From UBA2227 sp036677505 (GTDB taxonomy: Bacteria; Bacillota_I; Bacilli_A; Erysipelotrichales; Erysipelotrichaceae), in assembly GCA_036677505.1 (NCBI GenBank), contig JAVBWK010000019.1, positions 1 through 6,592 on the forward strand: DNA of 6,592 nucleotides, read 5' to 3'. Both the position numbers and the translations under genes were made by a program. Of the stretch, positions 1-5,115 are shown piece after piece (position 1 is the stretch's first letter; each line of letters starts with the position of its first letter). The notes beneath the pieces are model-generated. The model was not told the origin of the DNA and did no database searches. It worked only from the letters and a program-made list of their open reading frames with translations.

Positions 1-10
1 AGTTGGACAT

Positions 11-88
11 AGGGACATTTCCTTTCAATGTGGTTTTGACAGATTCATTGTATAGGAATTTGTTTTCTATGTCCCTTTTTTATTTTTC
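11..88 (+). terminator. Probable terminator of an upstream plus-strand gene (left edge)
   Basis: Nested inverted repeats are visible. AGGGACAT (11-18) pairs with ATGTCCCT (69-76), TTCC (19-22) with GGAA (55-58), and CAATG (26-30) with CATTG (46-50). The outer arm is followed at once by a T-rich run (76-87, two T blocks split by one A). Read on the plus strand this resembles a long, imperfect intrinsic terminator for a gene left of the window. The large interior loops make it less certain than an ordinary terminator. An alternative is the end of an insertion sequence or other repeat, which cannot be decided here. No coding region covers 1-166. Confidence 0.45.
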
Positions 89-118
89 CACCCCAACATT
101 TATTTTAGAACCGAAATA

Positions 119-147
119 AAGAAAGTTGCATTCATTGCAACTTTCTT
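119..147 (-). terminator. Intrinsic terminator of the esterase operon
   Basis: A perfect 12-bp inverted repeat, arms 119-130 and 136-147 with the 5-nt loop 131-135, lies 19 nt past the stop codon of the downstream esterase. Read on the minus strand, the stem is followed by TTTATTTC, a moderately T-rich tail. On the plus strand no T tract follows, so the signal works mainly for the leftward esterase transcript. Confidence 0.75.
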
Positions 148-166
148 GGTTATATCAGGGTTTTGT

Positions 167-937
167 CTATTTCAGCTTTGATAACGGCAGCCAGTGCAAT
201 ACTTCGACGATCTTTTCATCCCAATACTTCCACTGATGATCGCCTGGGGATTCTTTGTAAGTCAGATCAAAGTCAAATTTATTGAGATGATTTTTCATCG
301 TAATGTTTTGATCGTAAAGAAAATCCTCCGTACCGCACCAGATATATACCTTCGGTTTTGGCTGATTGGAGTTTGATACTGTCTCAGCCAGGGCAAGCAG
401 ATCGTTATCGCTGCCTTGCACATCCTCTGCATCGCCGAAAATATTGAACCAGAAGCTGCCTTCTTCGGTGTGCTGAAACTCATGGCAGATAGCCCGGACA
501 TCCAGTGCACCGGAAAGGGAGGCGACAGCCGCAAATTTCTCAGGTCTGGCCAATCCCAGTTTCAATGCTCCATATCCGCCCATCGATAAACCGGCCGCAA
601 AAGTGTCTTTTCTTGATTGTGAGAGCTGTGGGAAAAAGCTGTGACATACTTCGGGAAGTTCCTCAGAAATAAACGTCCAATACTTACCTCCCTTGGCCAT
701 ATCGGTATACCATCCCAAATGTGTCGTCGGCATGATCACCGCAAGGTTATATTCACTGACATAGCGTTCGATCGAAGTCTGTCTGAGCCATACCGAATGA
801 TCATCGCTCATACCGTGCAGAAGGTAAAGCACCGGGATTTTGCTCTTATCTGAGATTGCTTTCTGGGGGAGCAGAACGTTCATCTTCATGCTCATGCCTA
901 AGGTGTGGGAATAAAAACTGATTTCAAAGAGGGCCAT
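167..937 (-). CDS. estA: EstA-type esterase, alpha/beta hydrolase (copy 1, downstream)
   Basis: Predicted serine esterase of the esterase D / S-formylglutathione hydrolase-like group, closest to the Gram-positive tributyrin esterase EstA, which hydrolyses short-chain acyl esters. The 256 aa match the EstA length (about 260). Visible are the oxyanion-loop motif LLHG (39-42), the nucleophile elbow GLSMGG with Ser118, the acid motif CGTEDFLY with Asp205, and the base motif GDHQW with His234: a complete Ser-Asp-His triad. There is no signal peptide or membrane segment, so it should be cytoplasmic. The ATG is preceded by AAAGGAGA (945-952 on the complement), 7 nt away. It lies 28 bp behind a homologous esterase gene with no promoter seen between them, so the two are probably co-transcribed. 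The natural substrate is unknown: acetylated sugars, feruloyl esters and S-formylglutathione-like thioesters are all possible for this fold. The symbol is by family resemblance; specificity is not shown. Confidence 0.85.
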   Translation of the reverse strand: MALFEISFYSHTLGMSMKMNVLLPQKAISDKSKIPVLYLLHGMSDDHSVWLRQTSIERYVSEYNLAVIMPTTHLGWYTDMAKGGKYWTFISEELPEVCHSFFPQLSQSRKDTFAAGLSMGGYGALKLGLARPEKFAAVASLSGALDVRAICHEFQHTEEGSFWFNIFGDAEDVQGSDNDLLALAETVSNSNQPKPKVYIWCGTEDFLYDQNITMKNHLNKFDFDLTYKESPGDHQWKYWDEKIVEVLHWLPLSKLK

Positions 938-965
938 GAAATGATCTCCTTTACATTGTTTATGC

Positions 966-1736
966 TTATTTAGAAATGGGCAGCCAGACCAGAACGTCTT
1001 TGATCATCTGATCCCAATACTTCCACTGATGATCTCCCGGAGATTCTTGATAGGTCAGATCGAAACTGAGCTTACTCAGATGATTTTTCATCGCAAGGTT
1101 ATACTCATAGAGGAAATCCTCCGTTCCGCACCACATGAAAATCTTAGGCTTTGGCTGATCTGATATTGCCAATTTGGATGCGACCGCAAATAAATCATTG
1201 TCACTGTTTTTGATCTGATGGACATCACCGAAGATCTGCGTCCAGTAAGGTTCATTTTTGGTGTTCATGAAGGTCAGCGTGCGTGAATAAACATCCACAG
1301 AGCCGGATAGGGAAGCAATCGCTGAGAATCGCTCAGGCTTCCGTAATCCCAGTTTCAGCGCTCCGTAGCCGCCCATCGAAAGTCCGGCAGCGAAGGTGTC
1401 TTCTCTGCGTTTGGACAGCTGAGGGAAGAAATCGTGACAAATCTGAGGCAGTTCTTCACTGATAAACGTCCAATACCTGTTTCCATGGGTCATATCGGTA
1501 TAAAATCCCAGATGCGTAGAGGGCATGATGATCGCAAGGCCATACTCGTTTGCGTAGCGTTCAATCGAGGTGTACCTTACCCATGCCGTATGATCATCGC
1601 CCCGACCGTGAAGCAGATATAATACCGGGATTTCCGAATGAGATAAATCACTTAATTTTTGCTGAGGCAGGATGACGTTCATCTGCATGCTCATGCCTAA
1701 GGTATGGGAGTAGAAACTGATTTCAAAAAGGGCCAT
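966..1736 (-). CDS. estA: EstA-type esterase, alpha/beta hydrolase (copy 2, promoter-proximal)
   Basis: Paralogue of the next gene, also 256 aa and about two thirds identical by eye, with the first 17 residues the same. The catalytic set is complete: LLHG (41-44), Ser120 in GLSMGG, Asp207 in CGTEDFLY, His236 in GDHQW. It should therefore be an active cytoplasmic carboxylesterase of the EstA / esterase D group acting on short acyl esters. The copies differ most at residues 149-164, between strand and helix elements where this family builds its substrate-covering lid, and near residues 26-36, where this copy has two extra residues. The start is supported by GGAGGT (1741-1746 on the complement) 4 nt from the ATG and by a good promoter upstream. 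It is the first gene of the leftward two-gene operon. The actual substrate cannot be read from sequence, and the symbol is by family resemblance only. Confidence 0.85.
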   Translation of the reverse strand: MALFEISFYSHTLGMSMQMNVILPQQKLSDLSHSEIPVLYLLHGRGDDHTAWVRYTSIERYANEYGLAIIMPSTHLGFYTDMTHGNRYWTFISEELPQICHDFFPQLSKRREDTFAAGLSMGGYGALKLGLRKPERFSAIASLSGSVDVYSRTLTFMNTKNEPYWTQIFGDVHQIKNSDNDLFAVASKLAISDQPKPKIFMWCGTEDFLYEYNLAMKNHLSKLSFDLTYQESPGDHQWKYWDQMIKDVLVWLPISK

Positions 1737-1765
1737 AATTACCTCCGCAGGGTTGAATTACTTTC

Positions 1766-1794
1766 ATTGTATGTCTTTTGACAGTTTGTTTCAA
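1766..1794 (-). promoter_or_regulatory. Sigma-A-type promoter of the esterase operon
   Basis: Read on the complement: -35 TTGAAA (1789-1794), a 17-bp spacer, then -10 TACAAT (1766-1771). Each box departs from consensus at one or two positions. The expected start is near 1759, giving a leader of about 20 nt before the ATG at 1736. Confidence 0.75.
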
Positions 1795-1820
1795 TGGCAA
1801 TCGGGGAGTGAAGTTTTCCT

Positions 1821-1842
1821 CGTTATTAAATGTAATTTAACG
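1821..1842. promoter_or_regulatory. Inverted repeat between divergent promoters, possible operator
   Basis: CGTTA (1821-1825) and TAACG (1838-1842) form 5-bp half sites, and TTAAAT (1826-1831) with ATTTAA (1835-1840) forms an alternative nested dyad. The element sits between the leftward esterase promoter and the rightward promoter of the three-gene operon, 27 bp from each -35 box. Its position suits a shared regulator, but AT-rich intergenic DNA produces such dyads by chance. Confidence 0.25.
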
Positions 1843-1869
1843 AAATATCAGTTTGTGTAATGTCAAGAC

Positions 1870-1897
1870 TTGAAATCAATCTTAGTTCTGATAAAAT
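1870..1897 (+). promoter_or_regulatory. Promoter of the three-gene unknown operon
   Basis: -35 TTGAAA (1870-1875), a 16-bp spacer and -10 TAAAAT (1892-1897), preceded by TG one base upstream (1889-1890), which makes an extended -10. The predicted start near 1904 leaves about 20 nt of leader containing AGGAG (1914-1918), 6 nt before the ATG at 1925. Confidence 0.7.
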
Positions 1898-1924
1898 AAA
1901 ACCCTATGAAAACAGGAGTGAGCA

Positions 1925-2464
1925 ATGTTTAAACGTGTAGATAAGAATGCAAATGAAGTTATTTTAACGGCCGGTCAGCGACAGGTCATTGCGGTGAAGG
2001 AAATGATAGCGTATTATATGGAAAGCAGGGTGGTCTGTGAGGACTTCGCTGCGATCGAACATGATTTTACGTCATTGCTGGATCCGGAGTATCGCCATCA
2101 GCTGTATCAGTCTCTGATTGAGGATAAGCGGCAGATGGACCGGCTGATCAGATATGCTTTCGGGGAGTGGCCGGTGTTTCGAAGATCCGGATTTATCACG
2201 GCACAGAATACCGTGATGGTGCTTAAAAAAGCGATAAGATCTGTAAAGGCTATGAAAGATGCACCGCTTGAAAGCAAAAAAGGTCTCAATGTCATTAGGT
2301 ATTTGGTGGTCTATAAGTACTGTGTGGCGTCTTTGATCAAAAACAAATGTAAGTTTTGGGATCTTTCTGATGTACCGGATTATCAGAAGTATCTTGAATA
2401 TCTCGATAAATACATATTTGAGGACAGTAAAGCCATCGAAGCCCGTTGGAGCCGTGCTGGTTAG
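1925..2464 (+). CDS. Unknown protein, first gene of three-gene operon
   Basis: I do not recognise this 179-aa protein. It is soluble-looking: no signal peptide, no membrane segment, rich in charged residues and probably mostly helical. The start is set by AGGAG 6 nt upstream and a promoter about 30 nt upstream. Residues 121-147 hold the most distinctive part, a hydrophobic helix leading into YKYCVASLIKNKCKFWDL (130-147). The same pattern recurs in the next two proteins: 160-177 of the second and 138-155 of the third. The identical block LVYKY-like core with an L nine residues before it is closest between this gene and the second. The ribosome binding site of the next gene overlaps this gene's stop codon, so the two are probably translated in step. 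The three proteins may be diverged paralogues forming one complex; this is inference. No catalytic motif is visible. Confidence 0.85.
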   Translation: MFKRVDKNANEVILTAGQRQVIAVKEMIAYYMESRVVCEDFAAIEHDFTSLLDPEYRHQLYQSLIEDKRQMDRLIRYAFGEWPVFRRSGFITAQNTVMVLKKAIRSVKAMKDAPLESKKGLNVIRYLVVYKYCVASLIKNKCKFWDLSDVPDYQKYLEYLDKYIFEDSKAIEARWSRAG

Positions 2465-2469
2465 GAGGG
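2463..2469 (+). promoter_or_regulatory. Ribosome binding site overlapping a stop codon
   Basis: AGGAGGG begins on the A of the TAG stop (2462-2464) of the first operon gene and lies 4 nt before the ATG at 2474. A ribosome finishing the first gene covers this site, which favours coupled translation and fixes the start of the second gene. Confidence 0.75.
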
Positions 2470-2473
2470 TTGT

Positions 2474-3079
2474 ATGAGTTTAAAACGTTTCTTACCGCAA
2501 TTTGAGATCGATAAATTCGAATATATTGAAAATGTGGTCAACTGGCTGGATTTTCGTCATGATCCAAAGGCGTTTTTATCGCCTGAGAACATGCCTGAGA
2601 AAAAGGCGCTGATCGAAGAGATCATTAAGGGCTTCATTTTTAATGAATTTCATAACCAAGTGACCGATGTTTTACCTTATTGTTATTTTGATAGAGATCT
2701 TCATGGAGATTTCGGGCATTACCCGCATTTGGAAGCGATGGTCGAGATGATGGAAGAAGAGGAGACGAATGTTCAAAGTGTTTTAGACAGACATTCGGTA
2801 GAGTATATCGAAGTCGTGACGTATGCGGATCAGCTGATGCTCTACTCGCGCTGTGCCCGCTATGATATTATGGATCGCATCATTTACAGCCGTAATCATC
2901 CGCCGGTCAACTCCGGGAGTGACTTACAGCTGGCCCATCACTTGCTTGTCTATAAGTATGAGATTGCCTGGGTATTGCACGAACTGATCAACCTGTTCGA
3001 GATTGAGGGCATGGATGGTTACCGCGATCATTTCCGTGAGTTTATGATAAAAAATCCGAATCTGGATTTAAAAAAGTAA
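2474..3079 (+). CDS. Unknown protein, second gene of three-gene operon
   Basis: I do not recognise this 201-aa protein. It appears cytoplasmic and acidic, with no signal peptide or membrane segment. A run of acidic residues sits at 89-97 (MVEMMEEEE). A stretch rich in aromatic, His and Asp residues occurs at 69-84 (contains YCYFDRDLHGDFGHY). These residues could bind metal, but no known motif is matched. Residues 151-177 resemble the first operon protein: LQLAHHLLVYKY aligns with LNVIRYLVVYKY there, and the motif YKYEIAWVLHELINLFEI (160-177) aligns without gaps. An R-C pair at 126-127 sits in a context like R66-C67 of the third protein. The strong AGGAGGG at 2463 fixes the start. The third gene begins 1 nt after the stop. 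Shared motif, matching size and tight packing suggest a joint function, which is inferred rather than shown. Confidence 0.85.
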   Translation: MSLKRFLPQFEIDKFEYIENVVNWLDFRHDPKAFLSPENMPEKKALIEEIIKGFIFNEFHNQVTDVLPYCYFDRDLHGDFGHYPHLEAMVEMMEEEETNVQSVLDRHSVEYIEVVTYADQLMLYSRCARYDIMDRIIYSRNHPPVNSGSDLQLAHHLLVYKYEIAWVLHELINLFEIEGMDGYRDHFREFMIKNPNLDLKK

Positions 3080-3080
3080 T

Positions 3081-3596
3081 ATGTTTAAGGATCTGTTTGG
3101 GCGAAAAGATCCTCAGGACATCGAACTTGAGGAGAAATTGGATAAAGACTTGTTGGAAGAGCTGATTTTCCGGCTCAAAGACGAGCCGTTTTACCTTGAG
3201 CACGACAGGGTCAAAGAACTGGCCAGGGTTGATTTGACGGTCAGAATGATTCCGGCTCCGCTGATTGAGATCGATCGCTGTTACAAGCTTATGCATCAGT
3301 TGCAGGATGGTGCGGAGGAATGTCTGACAAACCAGTACGATCCTTCCAAGAAGGCGAAGAAGTATATTCTGGCTTTGCGCCAGCTGTCTTTGTCCGCGCA
3401 GTTCGATTTGTTTTCGATTGAAAGTAAGAAAAAGCGTATACAGAAATTGGCAGGGGACATGGATTCGGAAGTATTCGCCTTGCTTACCGGTTTTCGGTTG
3501 TCCGTGTTATCTTTGCTTAAAGAGGTATTTGAGGTGTATGACATCCGCGTGTTTCCGAAACTGAAAGCAGCGGTGTTCAAAGGATTAAAGGTTTGA
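3081..3596 (+). CDS. Unknown protein, third gene of three-gene operon
   Basis: I do not recognise this 171-aa protein. It is highly charged, with Lys- and Glu-rich segments at 9-46 and 88-94 and a basic patch at 116-122 (KKKRIQK), and looks helical and soluble. Near the C-terminus FRLSVLSLLKEVFEVYDI (138-155) matches the 18-residue motif of the first operon protein at most positions (aromatic, basic, x, small, V, x, S, L, hydrophobic, K, then aromatic-D-hydrophobic). The ATG follows the previous TAA by a single base, and only a weak purine stretch precedes it. Translation therefore probably depends on ribosomes that have just finished the second gene, which would keep the third product tied to or below the level of the second. 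A terminator follows 13 nt after the stop, so this is the last gene of the operon. Confidence 0.82.
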   Translation: MFKDLFGRKDPQDIELEEKLDKDLLEELIFRLKDEPFYLEHDRVKELARVDLTVRMIPAPLIEIDRCYKLMHQLQDGAEECLTNQYDPSKKAKKYILALRQLSLSAQFDLFSIESKKKRIQKLAGDMDSEVFALLTGFRLSVLSLLKEVFEVYDIRVFPKLKAAVFKGLKV

Positions 3597-3609
3597 TGTT
3601 TGTAAAACT

Positions 3610-3633
3610 GAGATGAAAATCATCTCTTTTTTT
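3610..3633 (+). terminator. Intrinsic terminator of the three-gene operon
   Basis: A perfect 7-bp stem GAGATGA / TCATCTC (3610-3616, 3620-3626) with a 3-nt AAA loop is followed directly by seven T residues (3627-3633). It sits 13 nt after the stop of the third gene. Confidence 0.85.
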
Positions 3634-3634
3634 A

Positions 3635-3643
3635 TGATATGAT
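3635..3643 (+). promoter_or_regulatory. Extended -10 promoter of the Fe-S protein gene
   Basis: TG (3635-3636), one base, then TATGAT (3638-3643) gives an extended -10 element. No convincing -35 box lies 16-18 bp upstream; that DNA is the preceding terminator hairpin. Transcription would start near 3650, only about 20 nt before the ATG at 3669, with GGAGG (3659-3663) 5 nt before the start. Confidence 0.5.
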
Positions 3644-3668
3644 AACTACATAATACACGGAGGTTTTT

Positions 3669-4916
3669 ATGGGACACATCACTTCACGCAGTCATTATGA
3701 CAATCTGATTACCCGGCTCAACCGCTTTCCTCAGGGAGCACCGCCCAGCGAGACGCTGTACAAACTGCTCAGCGTGATTTTCAGTGAGGAGGAAGCGCAA
3801 TTTGTCTCATTGCTTCCCATTCAGGCCTTTACGGCGCAAACCGCTTCAAAACGTTCCGGAAAGACCGTGGAAGAATGCGAAGATATTTTGGATGGTTTAT
3901 CCTGTCGGGCGATACTGTTGGACTGGCAGAAGGATGGTGTCAAGTACTACATCCTGCCGCCGCCGATGGCCGGGTGGATCGAATTTTCCATGATGCGCAT
4001 CCGCGAAGATATTGATCAGCACAGTCTGGGACAGCTGTTATATCAGTATATGAATGTCGAGGAGGATTTTGTCCGAAATCTGTTTTTCGGTTCGGACACG
4101 AAAATCGTCAGAGCCTTTGTCAATGAAGAATCGGTCAATGAAAATATTTTGGAAATCATGGATTATGAGCGTGCCTCCCATGTGATCGACAGTGCCGAGC
4201 ACATCGGTATCGGCGTGTGTTACTGCCGTCATAAGATGGAACACGTCGGTAAGGACTGTGATGCTCCCAAAGAAATATGTATGACCTTTGGCAATGTGGC
4301 GGACTCGCTGATCCGTGCCGGGTATGCGCGCCGAGTTGAGAAAGAGGAATGCCGTGACTTGCTTGAAGTCGCTTATAGCCATAATCTGGTTCAGATCGGT
4401 GAGAATAATCAGCAGGGCGTTTCCTTTATATGCAACTGCTGCGGATGCTGCTGTGAAGCACTGTTGGCCGCGAAGAAGTTCGGTACATCTGCGACAATCG
4501 CCACAACCAACTTTTTACCGCAGGCAGACCATGACCTTTGTACGCAGTGTATGGCATGTGTGACTGCCTGTCCAATGGACGCAATCAGTTTCTCTGATCA
4601 TCTGTGGACGTTAGATGTCGATATGTGTCTGGGATGCGGTGTGTGCGTACGGAATTGCAGTTTCGATGCTTTAAAACTGATTCAGAAAGAGTCGCGGACG
4701 ATCACACCGGTAAGCAGTGCTCATCGCATAGTGATGATGGCCATCGATAAGGGCATGTTGGGGCAGCTGATGTTTGATAATGGCTCCTTGGCTTCTCATC
4801 GGTTTATGGCTTCATTGGTCAATGTCATCCTCTCACTTCCCCCGGCTAAGCAGCTGTTGGCCAATCAGCAGATCCGTTCGAATTATTTGGCAAAGATGAT
4901 TGAAAAAGTCGTTTAG
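3669..4916 (+). CDS. Iron-sulfur protein: winged-helix-like N-terminus, cysteine motifs, 2x[4Fe-4S] ferredoxin domain
   Basis: A 415-aa protein of a 4Fe-4S ferredoxin-containing family known from anaerobes; its biochemical role is not established to my knowledge. Residues about 30-100 look like a winged helix (helices around 52-78, then a short wing at 83-96). Then comes a first cysteine set, C184-x-C186, C197 and C204. A dense cluster CNCCGCCC at 255-262 follows, then two ferredoxin motifs: CTQCMACVTACP (291-302) and CLGCGVCVRNCS (320-331). The second lacks the usual proline after its last cysteine. With 18 clustered cysteines it could hold more than two clusters. The C-terminal 70 residues are helical with no motif. 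No membrane segments or signal peptide are seen, so it is probably cytoplasmic. GGAGG 5 nt upstream fixes the start. It is apparently transcribed alone between two terminators. Possible roles are electron carrier for an unlinked oxidoreductase or redox-sensing regulator; the choice is open. Confidence 0.85.
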   Translation: MGHITSRSHYDNLITRLNRFPQGAPPSETLYKLLSVIFSEEEAQFVSLLPIQAFTAQTASKRSGKTVEECEDILDGLSCRAILLDWQKDGVKYYILPPPMAGWIEFSMMRIREDIDQHSLGQLLYQYMNVEEDFVRNLFFGSDTKIVRAFVNEESVNENILEIMDYERASHVIDSAEHIGIGVCYCRHKMEHVGKDCDAPKEICMTFGNVADSLIRAGYARRVEKEECRDLLEVAYSHNLVQIGENNQQGVSFICNCCGCCCEALLAAKKFGTSATIATTNFLPQADHDLCTQCMACVTACPMDAISFSDHLWTLDVDMCLGCGVCVRNCSFDALKLIQKESRTITPVSSAHRIVMMAIDKGMLGQLMFDNGSLASHRFMASLVNVILSLPPAKQLLANQQIRSNYLAKMIEKVV

Positions 4917-4923
4917 ACTGTAA

Positions 4924-4945
4924 ATATTTTTCAATAGAAAAATAT
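4924..4945 (+). other. AT-rich hairpin just after the Fe-S gene stop
   Basis: ATATTTTTC (4924-4932) and GAAAAATAT (4937-4945) form a perfect 9-bp stem with a 4-nt AATA loop, 7 nt after the stop codon. There is no T tract behind it and a better terminator lies downstream, so it may be an mRNA 3'-end structure rather than the terminator itself. Confidence 0.45.
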
Positions 4946-4981
4946 ATCGGTTCTGATTGAGCAGTAAACGTGATTTTATCG

Positions 4982-5009
4982 AAGGTTTCATCCGAAACCT
5001 TTTGATTTT
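4982..5009 (+). terminator. Intrinsic terminator of the Fe-S protein gene
   Basis: A perfect 8-bp stem AAGGTTTC / GAAACCTT (4982-4989, 4994-5001) with the 4-nt loop ATCC is followed by TTGATTTT. It lies 65 nt after the stop and before the next promoter, separating the Fe-S gene from the diguanylate cyclase gene. Confidence 0.75.
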
Positions 5010-5056
5010 CGAACTTTGAGTATGTTGAGTTTGAAATAGTAAAATGAGCCAATCAA

Positions 5057-5065
5057 TGGTACAAT
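5057..5065 (+). promoter_or_regulatory. Extended -10 promoter of the diguanylate cyclase gene
   Basis: TG (5057-5058), one base, then TACAAT (5060-5065) forms an extended -10 box. A TTGAAA at 5031-5036 is 23 bp away, too far for a normal -35. Transcription would begin near 5072, leaving a leader of about 44 nt. Confidence 0.55.
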
Positions 5066-5067
5066 AT

Positions 5068-5088
5068 AAACGTTAAAAGATAGCGTTT
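5068..5088. promoter_or_regulatory. Imperfect palindrome at the start site, possible operator
   Basis: AAACG (5068-5072) and CGTTT (5084-5088) are symmetric half sites, with further matching TA pairs inside (5074-5075 and 5081-5082). The element lies immediately downstream of the -10 box, over the predicted transcription start, where a bound repressor would block initiation. No regulator for it is encoded in the window. Confidence 0.3.
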
Positions 5089-5115
5089 TCAAAAGTTCTC
5101 AGGAGGTATTCGAAC

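Noticed and set aside
36..41. Consensus TTGACA -35-like box on the plus strand
   Set aside because: No -10-like sequence lies 16-18 bp downstream, and the site is inside the terminator-like structure. The same TTTTGACAG string at 1776-1784 is likewise without a -10 box.
194..853. Plus-strand open frames at 194-376 and 641-853 opposite the first esterase
   Set aside because: They lie antisense inside a gene with complete catalytic motifs, lack ribosome binding sites and encode nothing recognisable.
1434..1622. Plus-strand open frame opposite the second esterase
   Set aside because: It mirrors the antisense frame of the paralogous esterase, as expected from shared coding sequence rather than a separate gene.
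1801..1924. Search for a riboswitch or small RNA in the divergent intergenic region
   Set aside because: Predicted leaders are only about 20 nt on either side, and no conserved aptamer-like pairing was seen.
3042..3580. Minus-strand open frames at 3042-3296 and 3296-3580
   Set aside because: They are antisense to the third operon gene, with no promoter or ribosome binding site on that strand.
4038..4382. 114-aa minus-strand open frame inside the Fe-S gene
   Set aside because: It is fully contained in a gene with clear family motifs; a long antisense frame here is a composition effect.
4846..5052. 68-aa minus-strand open frame spanning the region after the Fe-S gene
   Set aside because: It relies on a TTG start without a ribosome binding site and runs back through the terminator into the Fe-S gene end.
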